NCBI RefSeq assembly: GCF_000717715.1
Contig: NZ_JOAI01000002.1
Span: forward strand, 1 to 64,000
Source of the DNA: Streptomyces sp. NRRL B-24484
Lineage (GTDB): Bacteria > Actinomycetota > Actinomycetes > Streptomycetales > Streptomycetaceae
Length of the DNA: 64,000 nucleotides
Reading direction: 5' to 3'
Shown piece by piece: positions 27,912 through 37,610 of the stretch (position 1 is the first letter of the stretch; every line of letters starts with the position of its first letter). The translations under genes and the position numbers were made by a program. Below the pieces are notes generated by a model. That model was not told the DNA's origin and made no database searches. It worked only from the letters and a program-made list of their open reading frames with translations.

Positions 27912-28027
27912 TTCCTCTTGTCCTGCCTGTCAAGGGCGGCCGACCACCCGGGGGTAGTGGCGCGCCTCACACCGCTGCCAGGTGGAATGTTCGCACGGAA
28001 TCCCGCGATCCGGGGCATCCGTCCGGA

Positions 28028-28948
28028 TCAGGCGGAGTCCGGACGCTCCGGGCGGACGTGCACCACGTCCCCGGCGGCGACCGGGTGCCGGGTGCCGTCC
28101 GGGGTGCGGACGACCAGCCGCCCGTCGCCGTCCACCGCGACGGCCTCGCCCGCGAGTTCGCGCTCGCCCGGCAGCTGCACCCGGACGGGGCGGCCGAGCG
28201 TGGTGCAGCGGGCGGTGTACGCGGGCAGCAGGCCGCTCGCGTGCGGGTCGCCGGCCGCGGCCCGCCACTCGCCGTAGAGCTCGGCGAACTCGCGCAGCAG
28301 GCCGCGCAGCAGGGTCTGCCGGTCGGTGACGGTGCCGCCGGCGAGGGCGAGCGAGGAGGCGGTGGGCACCGGGAGCTCCTCGGCGCGCAGCGAGACGTTG
28401 ATGCCGAGTCCGGCGACGACGGCGCCGCCGGAGAGCTCGGTGAGGATGCCGCCGATCTTGCGCTCCTCGCCGCCGACGGTCACCTGCAGGTCGTTCGGCC
28501 ACTTGAGGCCGGTGTCGAGTTCGGTGATCCTGGCGACGGTCGCGGCCGCGGCGACGCCGACCAGGATCGGCAGCCAGCCGTACCGCTCGACCGGGACGCC
28601 GGTGGGGCGCAGCAGCATCGACAGGAAGAGGCCGGAACGCGGCGGGGCGCTCCAGCGGCGCTCCATCCGGCCGCGGCCGGCGTTCTGGGCCTCGGCGACG
28701 AGCACGGCGCCCTCGGCGGCGCCGGACCGGGCCCGGGCGGCGAGGTCGGTGTTGGTGGAGCCGGTCTCGGTGACGACGTCGAACGAGGTCCACAGGCCGC
28801 CGGGGACGACAAGGTCGCGGCGGAGGGCCGCGGTGTCCAGCGGGGGGCGCTCCAGGTCCGTCCAGGGGGAGGGTCCGGCGCTCTGGCCGAGGCCGCGCAG
28901 GCCGCTGCGGCGGGGACGGGTGGGCTCGGGCTGATCGGCGTCGGTCAC
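28028..28948 (-). CDS. birA: Biotin-[acetyl-CoA-carboxylase] ligase
   Basis: 306-residue biotin protein ligase, attaching biotin to the carrier lysine of AccA2-type subunits through biotinyl-[17 protein letters not shown], the nucleotide loop [13 protein letters not shown] near 88-100 and KWPNDLQV near 149-156 are present, with the C-terminal SH3-like domain at 250-300. There is no N-terminal helix-turn-helix, so unlike E. coli BirA it should not repress genes. GTG 28946-28948 is preceded by TAGGCT six bases upstream, the leaderless pattern. It is divergent from pccB, whose holoenzyme partner it biotinylates. Confidence 0.94.
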   Translation of the reverse strand: MTDADQPEPTRPRRSGLRGLGQSAGPSPWTDLERPPLDTAALRRDLVVPGGLWTSFDVVTETGSTNTDLAARARSGAAEGAVLVAEAQNAGRGRMERRWSAPPRSGLFLSMLLRPTGVPVERYGWLPILVGVAAAATVARITELDTGLKWPNDLQVTVGGEERKIGGILTELSGGAVVAGLGINVSLRAEELPVPTASSLALAGGTVTDRQTLLRGLLREFAELYGEWRAAAGDPHASGLLPAYTARCTTLGRPVRVQLPGERELAGEAVAVDGDGRLVVRTPDGTRHPVAAGDVVHVRPERPDSA

Positions 28949-29081
28949 CTGGCCAGCCTACCGACGGGGCCGCGCGGCGCCCGTTGCGGCGCAGGGGGCG
29001 CGGGGGCCGTCCGGGGGTGCGCGCGGGGCCGTCCGGGCGCCCCGGCCACAGGCCGTCCCATCGTGCCGCAGAAGGGCGGGC

Positions 29082-29096
29082 CGACACACTGTGTCG
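29082..29096. promoter_or_regulatory. Palindrome in the birA-pccB intergenic region
   Basis: CGACACACTGTGTCG is a perfect 7-bp inverted repeat around one base, about 120 bp before pccB and 134 bp before birA. A candidate pccB -10 (TACGCT) lies at 29127-29132. It may be a fatty-acid or propionate-responsive operator. Confidence 0.4.
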
Positions 29097-29216
29097 CTGG
29101 CCATAACACGATTCGCGCGCGGCTGGCTACGCTACTTGGCGGTAGTCGCAGTGCCGCCCTGCCCTCGTGCCGTCGTCGGCTCCGGGAGCGGCCAAGGACC
29201 AGGGAGAGCCACCTCA

Positions 29217-30809
<1,593 letters not shown>

Positions 30810-30833
30810 TCCGTTCCGGGAGAGGATCGACCC

Positions 30834-31052
30834 ATGGCCCCCATCCAGGTGCTGCACGGACAGCCGACCCCCGAGGAGCTGGCCACCGTCCTGGCGGTGG
30901 TCCAATCCCGGGCCGCCGCCGCTCAGGCCGCCGCCGAGGCGGCCGGCCGGGCCGGCGGCCCGGTCTCCCCGTGGCGCGACCACGCGCGGAAGATGCGCAC
31001 CCTGCCGGCCCCCGGCCCCGCCGCCTGGCGGACGTCCGGCTGGGCCCGCTAG
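30834..31052 (+). CDS. accE: Acyl-CoA carboxylase epsilon subunit
   Basis: 72-residue small subunit found only with actinobacterial acyl-CoA carboxylases; it tightens the alpha-beta complex. IQVLHGQPTPEELATVLAVV (residues 4-23) is the defining helix, followed by an Ala-rich stretch and the conserved C-terminal SPWRDHARKMR...GPAAWRTSGWAR. GGGAGAGG precedes the ATG. It starts 24 bp after pccB, in the usual pccB-accE order. Confidence 0.93.
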   Translation: MAPIQVLHGQPTPEELATVLAVVQSRAAAAQAAAEAAGRAGGPVSPWRDHARKMRTLPAPGPAAWRTSGWAR

Positions 31053-31067
31053 CGACCGAGCCGCCGG

Positions 31068-31113
31068 ACGGCCCGGTGCACCGCCCCCTTCGCGGGGCGG
31101 CGCACCGGGCCGT
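31068..31113. terminator. Hairpin terminator after pccB-accE
   Basis: A 20-pair stem (31068-31087 with 31094-31113) containing a single A/C mismatch, 16 bp beyond the accE stop. The DoxX gene ends 51 bp further on from the other strand. Confidence 0.75.
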
Positions 31114-31163
31114 TCTGCGTTCCGCGGTCTGCGGTCCGCGGTCCGGGTGCTGCGGCGGGCCGG

Positions 31164-31589
31164 TCAGCCCGTGGCGACCGGCCGGCGGCCGAGCAGGCCG
31201 TCCAGCGCCACCGCCCCCGGGCCGATCACCGCGATCAGCAGGAACACCCAGGCGAACAGCGCGGCCGGCTCGCCGCCGTTCTGCATCGGCCAGAGCGCGT
31301 GCTCCTGGTGCACGGAGAAGTACGCGTAGGCCATCGAGCCGGAGCAGACGACGGCGGCGGCCCGGGTGGCGAGCCCGACCAGCACCAGGGCGCCGCCGAC
31401 GAGCTGGATGACCGCGGCGTACCAGCCGGGCCAGGACCAGGCCTCGACGGTGCCGCCGCCCCGGCCGGCGGCCGGGACGCCGAACAGCGAGGCGGCGCCG
31501 TGGGCCGTGAACAACAGGCCGGTGACGACGCGGAACAAGGCCACCGCATAGGGGCGGACGGCCTCTGATCTGACGGACGAACGGGACAC
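31164..31589 (-). CDS. DoxX-family membrane protein
   Basis: 141 residues with four membrane segments (about 16-34, 52-72, 78-96 and 106-126). FRVVTGLLFTAHGAASLFG and YAAVIQLVGGALVLVGLATR are typical DoxX/SURF4-like segments. The molecular role is unknown; some members take part in thiol or redox stress membrane complexes. GTG 31587-31589 has GAGGAGA six bases upstream. The open frame extends 32 codons further but without protein-like sequence. Confidence 0.85.
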   Translation of the reverse strand: MSRSSVRSEAVRPYAVALFRVVTGLLFTAHGAASLFGVPAAGRGGGTVEAWSWPGWYAAVIQLVGGALVLVGLATRAAAVVCSGSMAYAYFSVHQEHALWPMQNGGEPAALFAWVFLLIAVIGPGAVALDGLLGRRPVATG

Positions 31590-31769
31590 GGTACGTCTCC
31601 TCGGCTGGAACCTGCGGAAGCCGGACGCCGGTGGGCGCCCGGGGAGTCCCTGACCTGGCGGCGCTGCCGCGTTCTCCGCCCGCACGGATCATGAACGCGA
31701 CAAGTCGTCCGGACCATTGGAGGGCCGCCCGGGCCGCGCGTCAAGGGTTCCGGACGGGGCCGGAGGGTT

Positions 31770-31785
31770 TGAGTACGCGTACTCA
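31770..31785. promoter_or_regulatory. Perfect 16-bp palindrome between DoxX and a small ORF
   Basis: TGAGTACGCGTACTCA is symmetric over all 16 bases. It lies 34 bp upstream of the small membrane ORF and 181 bp upstream of doxX. It is a strong candidate operator for one or both. Confidence 0.6.
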
Positions 31786-31819
31786 GGCGCCGTCCGCGGC
31801 TCCGGCGCAGGCTGGTGAG

Positions 31820-31945
31820 GTGCTCTGGTCAGATCCCCGCGACGAGCCCTCCCCCGAAGCGCGGAGGGCGCAGCGGATGCTCCGCCGCGCCGGCCTGCTG
31901 CTGGCGGTCCTCGGCTTCGTCGCGGCCGTGCTGCTGGTGCGGTAG
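31820..31945 (+). CDS. Small single-span membrane protein
   Basis: 41 residues starting at GTG 31820: a charged N-terminus (SDPRDEPSPEARRAQRMLRR) followed by one hydrophobic helix (about 22-40) running to the C-terminus. CAGGCT lies six bases before the GTG, the same layout as the leaderless promoters elsewhere here. I remember similar short proteins next to maf and accE in Streptomyces. A longer start at 31631 is possible but would put Arg/Pro-rich junk at the front. Function unknown. Confidence 0.55.
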   Translation: MLWSDPRDEPSPEARRAQRMLRRAGLLLAVLGFVAAVLLVR

Positions 31946-32020
31946 CGGCCCTCCGGCACACGGGACGGGCTCAGGGCCGCGCGCCCCGTCGCCCTGCCGA
32001 CACCCCCTAGGCTGGGCGCC

Positions 32021-32620
32021 ATGACCGATCGCCGCACCCTCGTCCTCGCCTCCGCGTCCCCGGCCCGGCTCGGGCTGCTCCGCCAGGCCGGCCTCGACCC
32101 GCAGGTCCGGGTCAGCGGGGTCGACGAGGACGCCCTGACCGCCGCCACCCCCGCCGAACTCGCCCTGGTGCTCGCCGAGGCGAAGGCCAAGACGGTGGCC
32201 GCCGGCCTCTGCGGCGGCGAGCTGGTGATCGGCTGCGACTCGGTGCTGGAGCTCGACGGGCAGGCGCTCGGCAAGCCCGCGGACGCCGCCGAGGCACTGG
32301 AGCGCTGGCGGTCGATGCGCGGGCGGGCGGGCGTGCTGCAGACCGGCCACTGCGTCGTCGACACGGCGACCGGCCGGCAGTCCTCGGCGACCGCCTCGAC
32401 CACGGTGCGCTTCGGCACCCCGGACGACGAGGAGGTCGCCGCCTACATCGCCTCCGGCGAACCCCTGCACGTGGCCGGGGCGTTCACCCTGGACGGCCGC
32501 TCGGCGCCCTTCGTGGAGGGCATCGACGGCGACCCGGGCAACGTGATCGGCCTGTCGCTGCCGCTGCTGCGCCGCCTGCTGGCCGATCTGGGCGTGCGGA
32601 TCACCGACCTCTGGGTCTGA
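32021..32620 (+). CDS. maf: Maf-family nucleoside triphosphate pyrophosphatase
   Basis: 199-residue Maf/HAM1-fold enzyme that hydrolyses modified or canonical dTTP/UTP-type nucleotides to monophosphates. [17 protein letters not shown] (3-22 region), the Asp in [17 protein letters not shown] near 69-85 and the C-terminal [20 protein letters not shown] are family hallmarks. TAGGCT ends seven bases before the ATG, so transcription probably starts at the initiation codon. It stands between the carboxylase beta and alpha genes. Confidence 0.92.
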   Translation: MTDRRTLVLASASPARLGLLRQAGLDPQVRVSGVDEDALTAATPAELALVLAEAKAKTVAAGLCGGELVIGCDSVLELDGQALGKPADAAEALERWRSMRGRAGVLQTGHCVVDTATGRQSSATASTTVRFGTPDDEEVAAYIASGEPLHVAGAFTLDGRSAPFVEGIDGDPGNVIGLSLPLLRRLLADLGVRITDLWV

Positions 32621-32651
32621 GACCCCGCGCGCCGGCCCCCGCCGGCCGCCG

Positions 32652-33398
32652 TCAGCCCTTCGGCGGCGCGGTGCGGGCCAGGAAGGCCAGCACGTCGGGC
32701 AGTGCGCCGTCGGAGAGCAGCGGGGCCCCGTGGTGGGCGCCCGGGTAGATCTTGAGCTGCTTGTCCTTCGCCGCGGCCGTGTCGTGCAGGGCGTGCGCGT
32801 AGTCGGCGAAGGGCTGGTCGCCCTGCTCGGCGGCGAACAGCACGGGCACGGTGAGCCGCTTGACTGCGCTGCTCGCGCTGTCGCCGCCGAAGGACTCCGC
32901 CGAGCTCAGCGAGACCACCGCGGCGGGCGGCAGCGCGAGGTCCGGCAGCGAGCCGGCGACGATCGAGCCGGTGCCGCCCTTGGACGCGCCGACCAGCACC
33001 AGCCCGGCGACGCCCTTCGTCTTCAGGTAGCCGGCGACCTGCTGGATGTTGTCCGAGACGTTCCCGTTGGCGGTGTAGGGCAGCACCGCGTAGCCGGCCC
33101 CGGTGAAGGCGTCCAGGTAGGGGATCCAGTCGCAGAGGCTGCCGCCGTTCTGGTGCGAGAGGACGACGGCGGTCCTCGCGCCGCCGGCGTCGGAGTCGCG
33201 GAAGTAGGCCCGCACCGGCGCGAGCCCGTCGACGGTGACCGAACCCTTGGCGGCCTGCTCCGCGGTGAGGCAGCCGTACCCGTCCGGGGCGCTCGCGGCC
33301 GCGGGCCCGGGCGCGCCGCCGCCGGAGGAGCAGCCCGCCAGCGCCGCAGCCGCCGTCAGCACGGTCGCGAGCCGTACCGCCGTGGTGGTCCGCATCAC
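32652..33398 (-). CDS. Lipoprotein alpha/beta hydrolase (dienelactone-hydrolase-like)
   Basis: 248 residues. A lipoprotein signal with lipobox LAGC (Cys near 23) is followed by an alpha/beta hydrolase domain. The nucleophile elbow is VGASKGGTGS (Ser near 142). The acid is likely Asp in AEQGDQPFADY and the histidine is in PGAHHGAPLL. It should act on the outer face of the membrane, on an unknown ester or peptide. GTG 33398 and ATG 33395 are both usable with GGGAG. A DasR-like site lies about 75 bp upstream, hinting at control by aminosugar availability. Confidence 0.8.
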   Translation of the reverse strand: MMRTTTAVRLATVLTAAAALAGCSSGGGAPGPAAASAPDGYGCLTAEQAAKGSVTVDGLAPVRAYFRDSDAGGARTAVVLSHQNGGSLCDWIPYLDAFTGAGYAVLPYTANGNVSDNIQQVAGYLKTKGVAGLVLVGASKGGTGSIVAGSLPDLALPPAAVVSLSSAESFGGDSASSAVKRLTVPVLFAAEQGDQPFADYAHALHDTAAAKDKQLKIYPGAHHGAPLLSDGALPDVLAFLARTAPPKG

Positions 33399-33473
33399 AT
33401 CGACTCCCGGGGTCCGGGGCGGCCGGCCGCCGCCCGACGGGGCGTCACGCTAGGGGGAGCCGCAGGCGGCGTC

Positions 33474-33489
33474 AATGGTCCATACCAGT
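33474..33489 (-). promoter_or_regulatory. DasR (dre)-like operator upstream of lipoprotein hydrolase
   Basis: On the minus strand this reads ACTGGTATGGACCATT, matching the DasR consensus ACTGGTCTAGACCACT at 13 of 16 positions with both TGGT/ACCA arms intact. A candidate -10 (TAGCGT, 33447-33452) lies downstream of it, before the hydrolase start. Confidence 0.45.
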
Positions 33490-33647
33490 TCCCATCGGCG
33501 GCAACGCGAAGCGGAACGGTCCGCTCCGAACAGTGCCCTGCGGAATCGGACAGAACCGGGGGCGAACTACTGTCGCGGCGGGCCAGCCCGGCCCCGTACC
33601 GTCCCCCGATAGGCTGACGCAGCCGTCGGCCGGAAGGAGCGGGGGAC

Positions 33648-34394
33648 ATGACCGACAGCGTCCTCAACGTGGTGCTCGGACTGGTGGCGTCGGCCATCAG
33701 TGCGGGCATCGGCTGGCTCGCCCAGACCGTGCGCCGCAGGCGCCGGCTGGAGCGCACCCAGCGGTTCTTCGGCATGCCGGAGGGCACCGAGTGCCTCCTG
33801 GTGGTCAACCGGGACGCCGGGGCTCGCGCCTCCACGGCCGTCGCACGCAACGACGTGTACGCGCTGATGGAGCTCGCCGCCCTGGTGCGCGAGTGCGGGG
33901 CACGGGCCGAGATCGTGGCGCACGACCAGGTGCGCCAGGGGCTCGGCGCCAAGGCGGAGTTCTGCCTCGGCGGCCCGTCCAGCAACAACCGGACGGCCGC
34001 CCACCTGGCGTCCTGGCTGCCCGGGGTGTCCGCCGCCGCGGGGGACACCGACCTGACGATCACGGTGGGCGACAAGGAGTTCCCGCTCTCCCGGCCCGTC
34101 CAGGAGGGCGTGCCGGTGTACGCCCTGCTGGCCAGGGTGCACGCCGGATCGGGCGACCGGCCGGTGTTCCTGATATCCGGTCAGACCTCCACGTCCAACC
34201 ACGCGGCGGTCCGCTACCTGGCGGCCAACCACCGCGCACTGGCGCGGCGGCACGGCGCGGACAGCACGTTCGTCGTGGTACTGAAGGTGGTCAACCCCGG
34301 GGCGTACGGTCCGGACGTGGTCGAGCTCGCCGCGGAGGTCACCGCCGAGGCGACCGCCAGGCCGGCGCCGGCGGCCGCCACGGCCGCGGCCTGA
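33648..34394 (+). CDS. Membrane-anchored protein of unknown function
   Basis: 248 residues, not assignable to a named family. One N-terminal membrane segment (about 6-26) and a basic stretch (RRRRRLER) precede a soluble alpha/beta domain that probably faces the cytoplasm. Recurrent features are FFGMPEGTECLLVVNRD near 40-56, an AALVRECGARAEIVAHDQV helix-strand pair, FCLGGPSSNNRTAAHLASWLPGV near 105-127 and PVFLISGQTSTSNHAAVRYLAANH near 172-195. The GGPSSNNRTA and GQTSTSNHAA turns look like nucleotide- or sugar-binding loops. The tail is Ala-rich. TAGGCT near 33615 and GGAAGGAG give a promoter and ribosome binding site. Confidence 0.75.
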   Translation: MTDSVLNVVLGLVASAISAGIGWLAQTVRRRRRLERTQRFFGMPEGTECLLVVNRDAGARASTAVARNDVYALMELAALVRECGARAEIVAHDQVRQGLGAKAEFCLGGPSSNNRTAAHLASWLPGVSAAAGDTDLTITVGDKEFPLSRPVQEGVPVYALLARVHAGSGDRPVFLISGQTSTSNHAAVRYLAANHRALARRHGADSTFVVVLKVVNPGAYGPDVVELAAEVTAEATARPAPAAATAAA

Positions 34395-34618
34395 CCTCCG
34401 TGTGGCGAAGGCCACGGGCCGGCACCGACGGCCCGGGGCCGCTGCGCGCCGCGACGGACCGCGACGCGTAGCGTCTCTACCAGCGGGGTCTGCCGCTGCG
34501 TGGTCGCGTGATCACGAAATCGGGTGACGCTCCGTGTGGGCTAGCTCACCACCAGGGACTACTCGCCGGTAGTGCCCTCAGATCCCTAGACTCAACGAGG
34601 TTCAAGAAGGGAGCCACA

Positions 34619-36391
34619 GTGCGCAAGGTGCTCATCGCCAACCGCGGAGAGATCGCTGTCCGCGTCGCCCGGGCGTGTCGGGACGCCGGTATCGCCAGCG
34701 TCGCCGTCTACGCCGAGCCTGATCGGGACGCGCTGCACGTCCGCGCGGCCGACGAGGCCTACGCGCTCGGCGGCGACACCCCCGCGACCAGCTACCTGGA
34801 CATCGCCAAGGTGCTCAAGGCGGCCGCCGACGCGGGTGCGGACGCCGTCCACCCCGGTTACGGCTTCCTCTCCGAGAACGCCGACTTCGCCGAGGCCGTG
34901 ATCGCGGCCGGTCTGATCTGGATCGGCCCGCCGCCGCAGGCCATCCGCGACCTCGGTGACAAGGTCACCGCGCGGCACGTCGCCCAGCGCGCCGGCGCCC
35001 CGCTGGTCGCCGGTACGCCGGAGCCGGTCTCCGGTGCCGACGAGGTCGTCGCGTTCGCCACCGAGCACGGCCTGCCGGTCGCCATCAAGGCGGCGTACGG
35101 CGGCGGCGGCCGCGGCCTGAAGGTCGCCCGCACGCTCGAGGAGATCCCCGAGCTGTACGAGTCCGCCGTCCGCGAGGCGGTCGCCGCCTTCGGTCGCGGC
35201 GAGTGCTTCGTCGAGCAGTACCTGGACAAGCCGCGGCACGTCGAGACCCAGTGCCTGGCCGACCAGCACGGCAACGTGGTGATCGTCTCCACCCGCGACT
35301 GCTCGCTGCAGCGCCGCCACCAGAAGCTGGTCGAGGAGGCCCCCGCGCCGTTCCTGACCGACGAGCAGAACGCGGAGCTGTACCGCGCCTCCAAGGCCAT
35401 CCTCCGCGAGGCGGGCTACGTCGGCGCCGGCACCTGCGAGTTCCTCGTCTCCCAGGACGGTCTGATCTCCTTCCTGGAGGTCAACACCCGTCTGCAGGTC
35501 GAGCACCCGGTCTCCGAGGAGGTCACCGGCATCGACCTGGTCCGCGAGATGTTCCGGATCGCCGACGGCGAGGAGCTCGGCTACGACGACCCGGAGATCC
35601 GCGGTCACTCGATCGAGTTCCGCATCAACGGCGAGGACCCGGGCCGCAACTTCCTGCCCGCCCCGGGCACGGTCACGCTGTTCGCCCCGCCGTCCGGCCC
35701 GGGCGTCCGCCTGGACGCCGGCGTCGAGACCGGCTCGGTCATCGGCCCCGCCTGGGACTCGCTGCTCGCCAAGCTGATCGTCACCGGTGCCACCCGGCAG
35801 CAGGCCCTGCAGCGTGCCGCCCGCGCGCTGGAGGAGTTCAAGGTCGAGGGTATGGCGACCGCCATCCCGTTCCACCGCGCGGTGGTCGTCGACCCGGCGT
35901 ACGCGCCCGAGGTGCACGGCAGCGACGCGCCGTTCTCGGTCTACACCCGCTGGATCGAGACCGAGTTCCAGAACACCATCCCGCCCTTCGCCGGGGCCGG
36001 CGCCGAGGGCGAGGAGGCCGAGGGCCGCGAGACCGTCGTCGTCGAGGTCGGCGGCAAGCGGATCGAGGTCTCGCTGCCGTCCTCGCTGGGCGTCGCGAGC
36101 GCCCCGGCGGCGACCGGCACCAAGGTCGCCAAGCGCCGCGTCGGCGCCAAGAAGGCGGGCGCCGCGGTCAGCGGCGACACCCTCGCCTCGCCGATGCAGG
36201 GCACCATCGTCAAGGTCGCCGTCGAGGAGGGCCAGGTCGTCGCGGAGGGCGAGCTGATCGTCGTCCTGGAGGCCATGAAGATGGAGCAGCCGCTCAACGC
36301 CCACAAGGCCGGCACCATCGTCGGCCTCAAGGCCGAGGTCGGCGCGAGCGTCAGCAGCGGCGCCGCGCTCTGCGAGATCAAGGACAACTGA
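34619..36391 (+). CDS. accA2: Acetyl-/propionyl-CoA carboxylase alpha chain (biotin carboxylase plus BCCP)
   Basis: 590-residue fused subunit. Biotin carboxylase (about 1-450) carries the [26 protein letters not shown] (ATP-grasp glycine loop) and [15 protein letters not shown] motifs. The C-terminal carrier domain (about 515-590) has EAMKMEQP with biotinyl-Lys near 554. A low-complexity linker lies between. It carboxylates biotin with bicarbonate and ATP and serves PccB/AccE and other beta subunits. GTG 34619 follows AAGAAGGGAG. BirA, encoded upstream, modifies it. A terminator separates it from deoR. Confidence 0.96.
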   Translation: MRKVLIANRGEIAVRVARACRDAGIASVAVYAEPDRDALHVRAADEAYALGGDTPATSYLDIAKVLKAAADAGADAVHPGYGFLSENADFAEAVIAAGLIWIGPPPQAIRDLGDKVTARHVAQRAGAPLVAGTPEPVSGADEVVAFATEHGLPVAIKAAYGGGGRGLKVARTLEEIPELYESAVREAVAAFGRGECFVEQYLDKPRHVETQCLADQHGNVVIVSTRDCSLQRRHQKLVEEAPAPFLTDEQNAELYRASKAILREAGYVGAGTCEFLVSQDGLISFLEVNTRLQVEHPVSEEVTGIDLVREMFRIADGEELGYDDPEIRGHSIEFRINGEDPGRNFLPAPGTVTLFAPPSGPGVRLDAGVETGSVIGPAWDSLLAKLIVTGATRQQALQRAARALEEFKVEGMATAIPFHRAVVVDPAYAPEVHGSDAPFSVYTRWIETEFQNTIPPFAGAGAEGEEAEGRETVVVEVGGKRIEVSLPSSLGVASAPAATGTKVAKRRVGAKKAGAAVSGDTLASPMQGTIVKVAVEEGQVVAEGELIVVLEAMKMEQPLNAHKAGTIVGLKAEVGASVSSGAALCEIKDN

Positions 36392-36408
36392 CCCCGCGTC
36401 GGTCGTCG

Positions 36409-36449
36409 GGAGGCCGGCCCGCACCCCTCGGGTGTGCGGGCCGGCCTCC
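36409..36449. terminator. Bidirectional terminator between accA2 and DeoR gene
   Basis: A perfect 16-bp stem (36409-36424 with 36434-36449), 18 bp after both stop codons of the convergent genes. Confidence 0.8.
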
Positions 36450-36466
36450 GGCCGTTCCGGGCCGGT

Positions 36467-37426
36467 TCAGGGCCTGCCGGTGGTCAGCTGGCGGGCCATC
36501 AGGCCGGCGTGGCCGGGGCGGCGCTGGCCGGGCAGCGGGGTGCCGGGAGGTGCGGTGCGCCGCGGGCCGCCGGCGGACGGCGGCTGGTGCGGCGTCATCG
36601 GGTGCGCCGGGCCGCCGCTGTGGACGGTCGGCTCGGCCGGCGTGCCGAGCGGGGCGAGCGAGATCTGCACCCCGCAGTCGGCGAGCGCGTCCAGCTCCCG
36701 GGCGGTCGGGTCCTGGGCGGCGGACTGCTCGTCGGTGACCAGCCGGGTGATGGCCTCCGTCGGCACCGTCTGGAACATGGTGTCGGCACCGAGCTTGGTG
36801 TGGTCGGCGAGGACGATCACCTCCGCCGCCGCCTGCACCAGCGCGCGGTCCACGCTCGCGGACAGCATGTTGGTGGTGGACAGGCCGCGCTCCGCGGTCA
36901 GACCGCTGCCGGAGACGAACGCCTTGGACACCCGCAGCCCGGCCAGCGACTGCTCGGCGCCACTGCCCACCAGGGCGTAGTTGGAGCCGCGCAGGGTGCC
37001 GCCGGTCATCACCACCTCGACGCGGTTGGCGTGCGCCAGCGCCTGGGCGACCAGCAGCGAGTTGGTGACCACGGTGAGGCCGGGCACCCGGGCGAGCCGG
37101 CGGGCCAGCTCCTGGGTGGTGGTGCCGGCGCCCACGACCACGGCGTCGCCCTCCTCGACCAGGCCGGCGGCCAGGTCGGCGATGGCGCTCTTCTCGGCCG
37201 CGGCGAGATGGGTCTTCTGCGGGTATCCGGGCTCCCGGCTGAAGCCTCCGGGGAGCACCGCGCCGCCGTGGCGGCGGTCGAGCAGCCCTTCGGCCTCCAG
37301 GGCCCGGACGTCCCGGCGGACGGTGACTTCGGAGGTCTGGACGACGCGGGCCAACTCCCGGAGCGAGACCGCTCCGTTGGCGCGCACCATTTCGAGGATC
37401 AACTGGCGACGTTCTGCAGCAAACAC
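36467..37426 (-). CDS. DeoR/GlpR-family transcriptional regulator
   Basis: 319 residues. An N-terminal DeoR helix-turn-helix (about 5-60: ERRQLILEMVRANGAVSLRELA, TSEVTVRRDVRALEAEGLLDRRHGG) precedes a DeoRC sugar-phosphate sensor domain (about 75-235, with VGAGTTTQELARRL and LADHTKLG). An unusual Pro/Gly-rich tail of about 60 residues ends the protein. The family senses phosphorylated sugars. Adjacent salvage genes make deoxyribose-5-phosphate a reasonable ligand, but this is inference. GTG 37424-37426 has TACCGT seven bases upstream (leaderless). A CCTGAA-N12-TTCAGG repeat just upstream suggests autoregulation. Confidence 0.9.
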   Translation of the reverse strand: MFAAERRQLILEMVRANGAVSLRELARVVQTSEVTVRRDVRALEAEGLLDRRHGGAVLPGGFSREPGYPQKTHLAAAEKSAIADLAAGLVEEGDAVVVGAGTTTQELARRLARVPGLTVVTNSLLVAQALAHANRVEVVMTGGTLRGSNYALVGSGAEQSLAGLRVSKAFVSGSGLTAERGLSTTNMLSASVDRALVQAAAEVIVLADHTKLGADTMFQTVPTEAITRLVTDEQSAAQDPTARELDALADCGVQISLAPLGTPAEPTVHSGGPAHPMTPHQPPSAGGPRRTAPPGTPLPGQRRPGHAGLMARQLTTGRP

Positions 37427-37440
37427 GGAACCGACGGTAA

Positions 37441-37464
37441 CCTGAATGACCGTCTGCTTTCAGG
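37441..37464. promoter_or_regulatory. Probable autoregulatory operator of the DeoR gene
   Basis: CCTGAA (37441-37446) and TTCAGG (37459-37464) form an inverted repeat spaced by 12 bp. It lies immediately upstream of the -10 TACCGT (37434-37439, minus strand). It does not resemble CTACGCGCGTAG. Confidence 0.5.
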
Positions 37465-37571
37465 CGTTTGCAGCCAGTAGCCGGAAACGCTCACCTACGA
37501 GCGGCGTGCGACCGTACAATTCGCGCCGCGGGCGGCTCCGTGCACGCTCCTCCGCGCGGGTGGAACGCGGC

Positions 37572-37595
37572 GGGCGGCCGCCGTGGCGGCCGCCC
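37572..37595. terminator. Hairpin terminator after LpdA-type reductase
   Basis: A perfect 11-bp stem (37572-37582 with 37585-37595), 15 bp past the reductase stop on the minus strand. Confidence 0.6.
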
Positions 37596-37610
37596 CGGGC
37601 GTCCGGCGGA

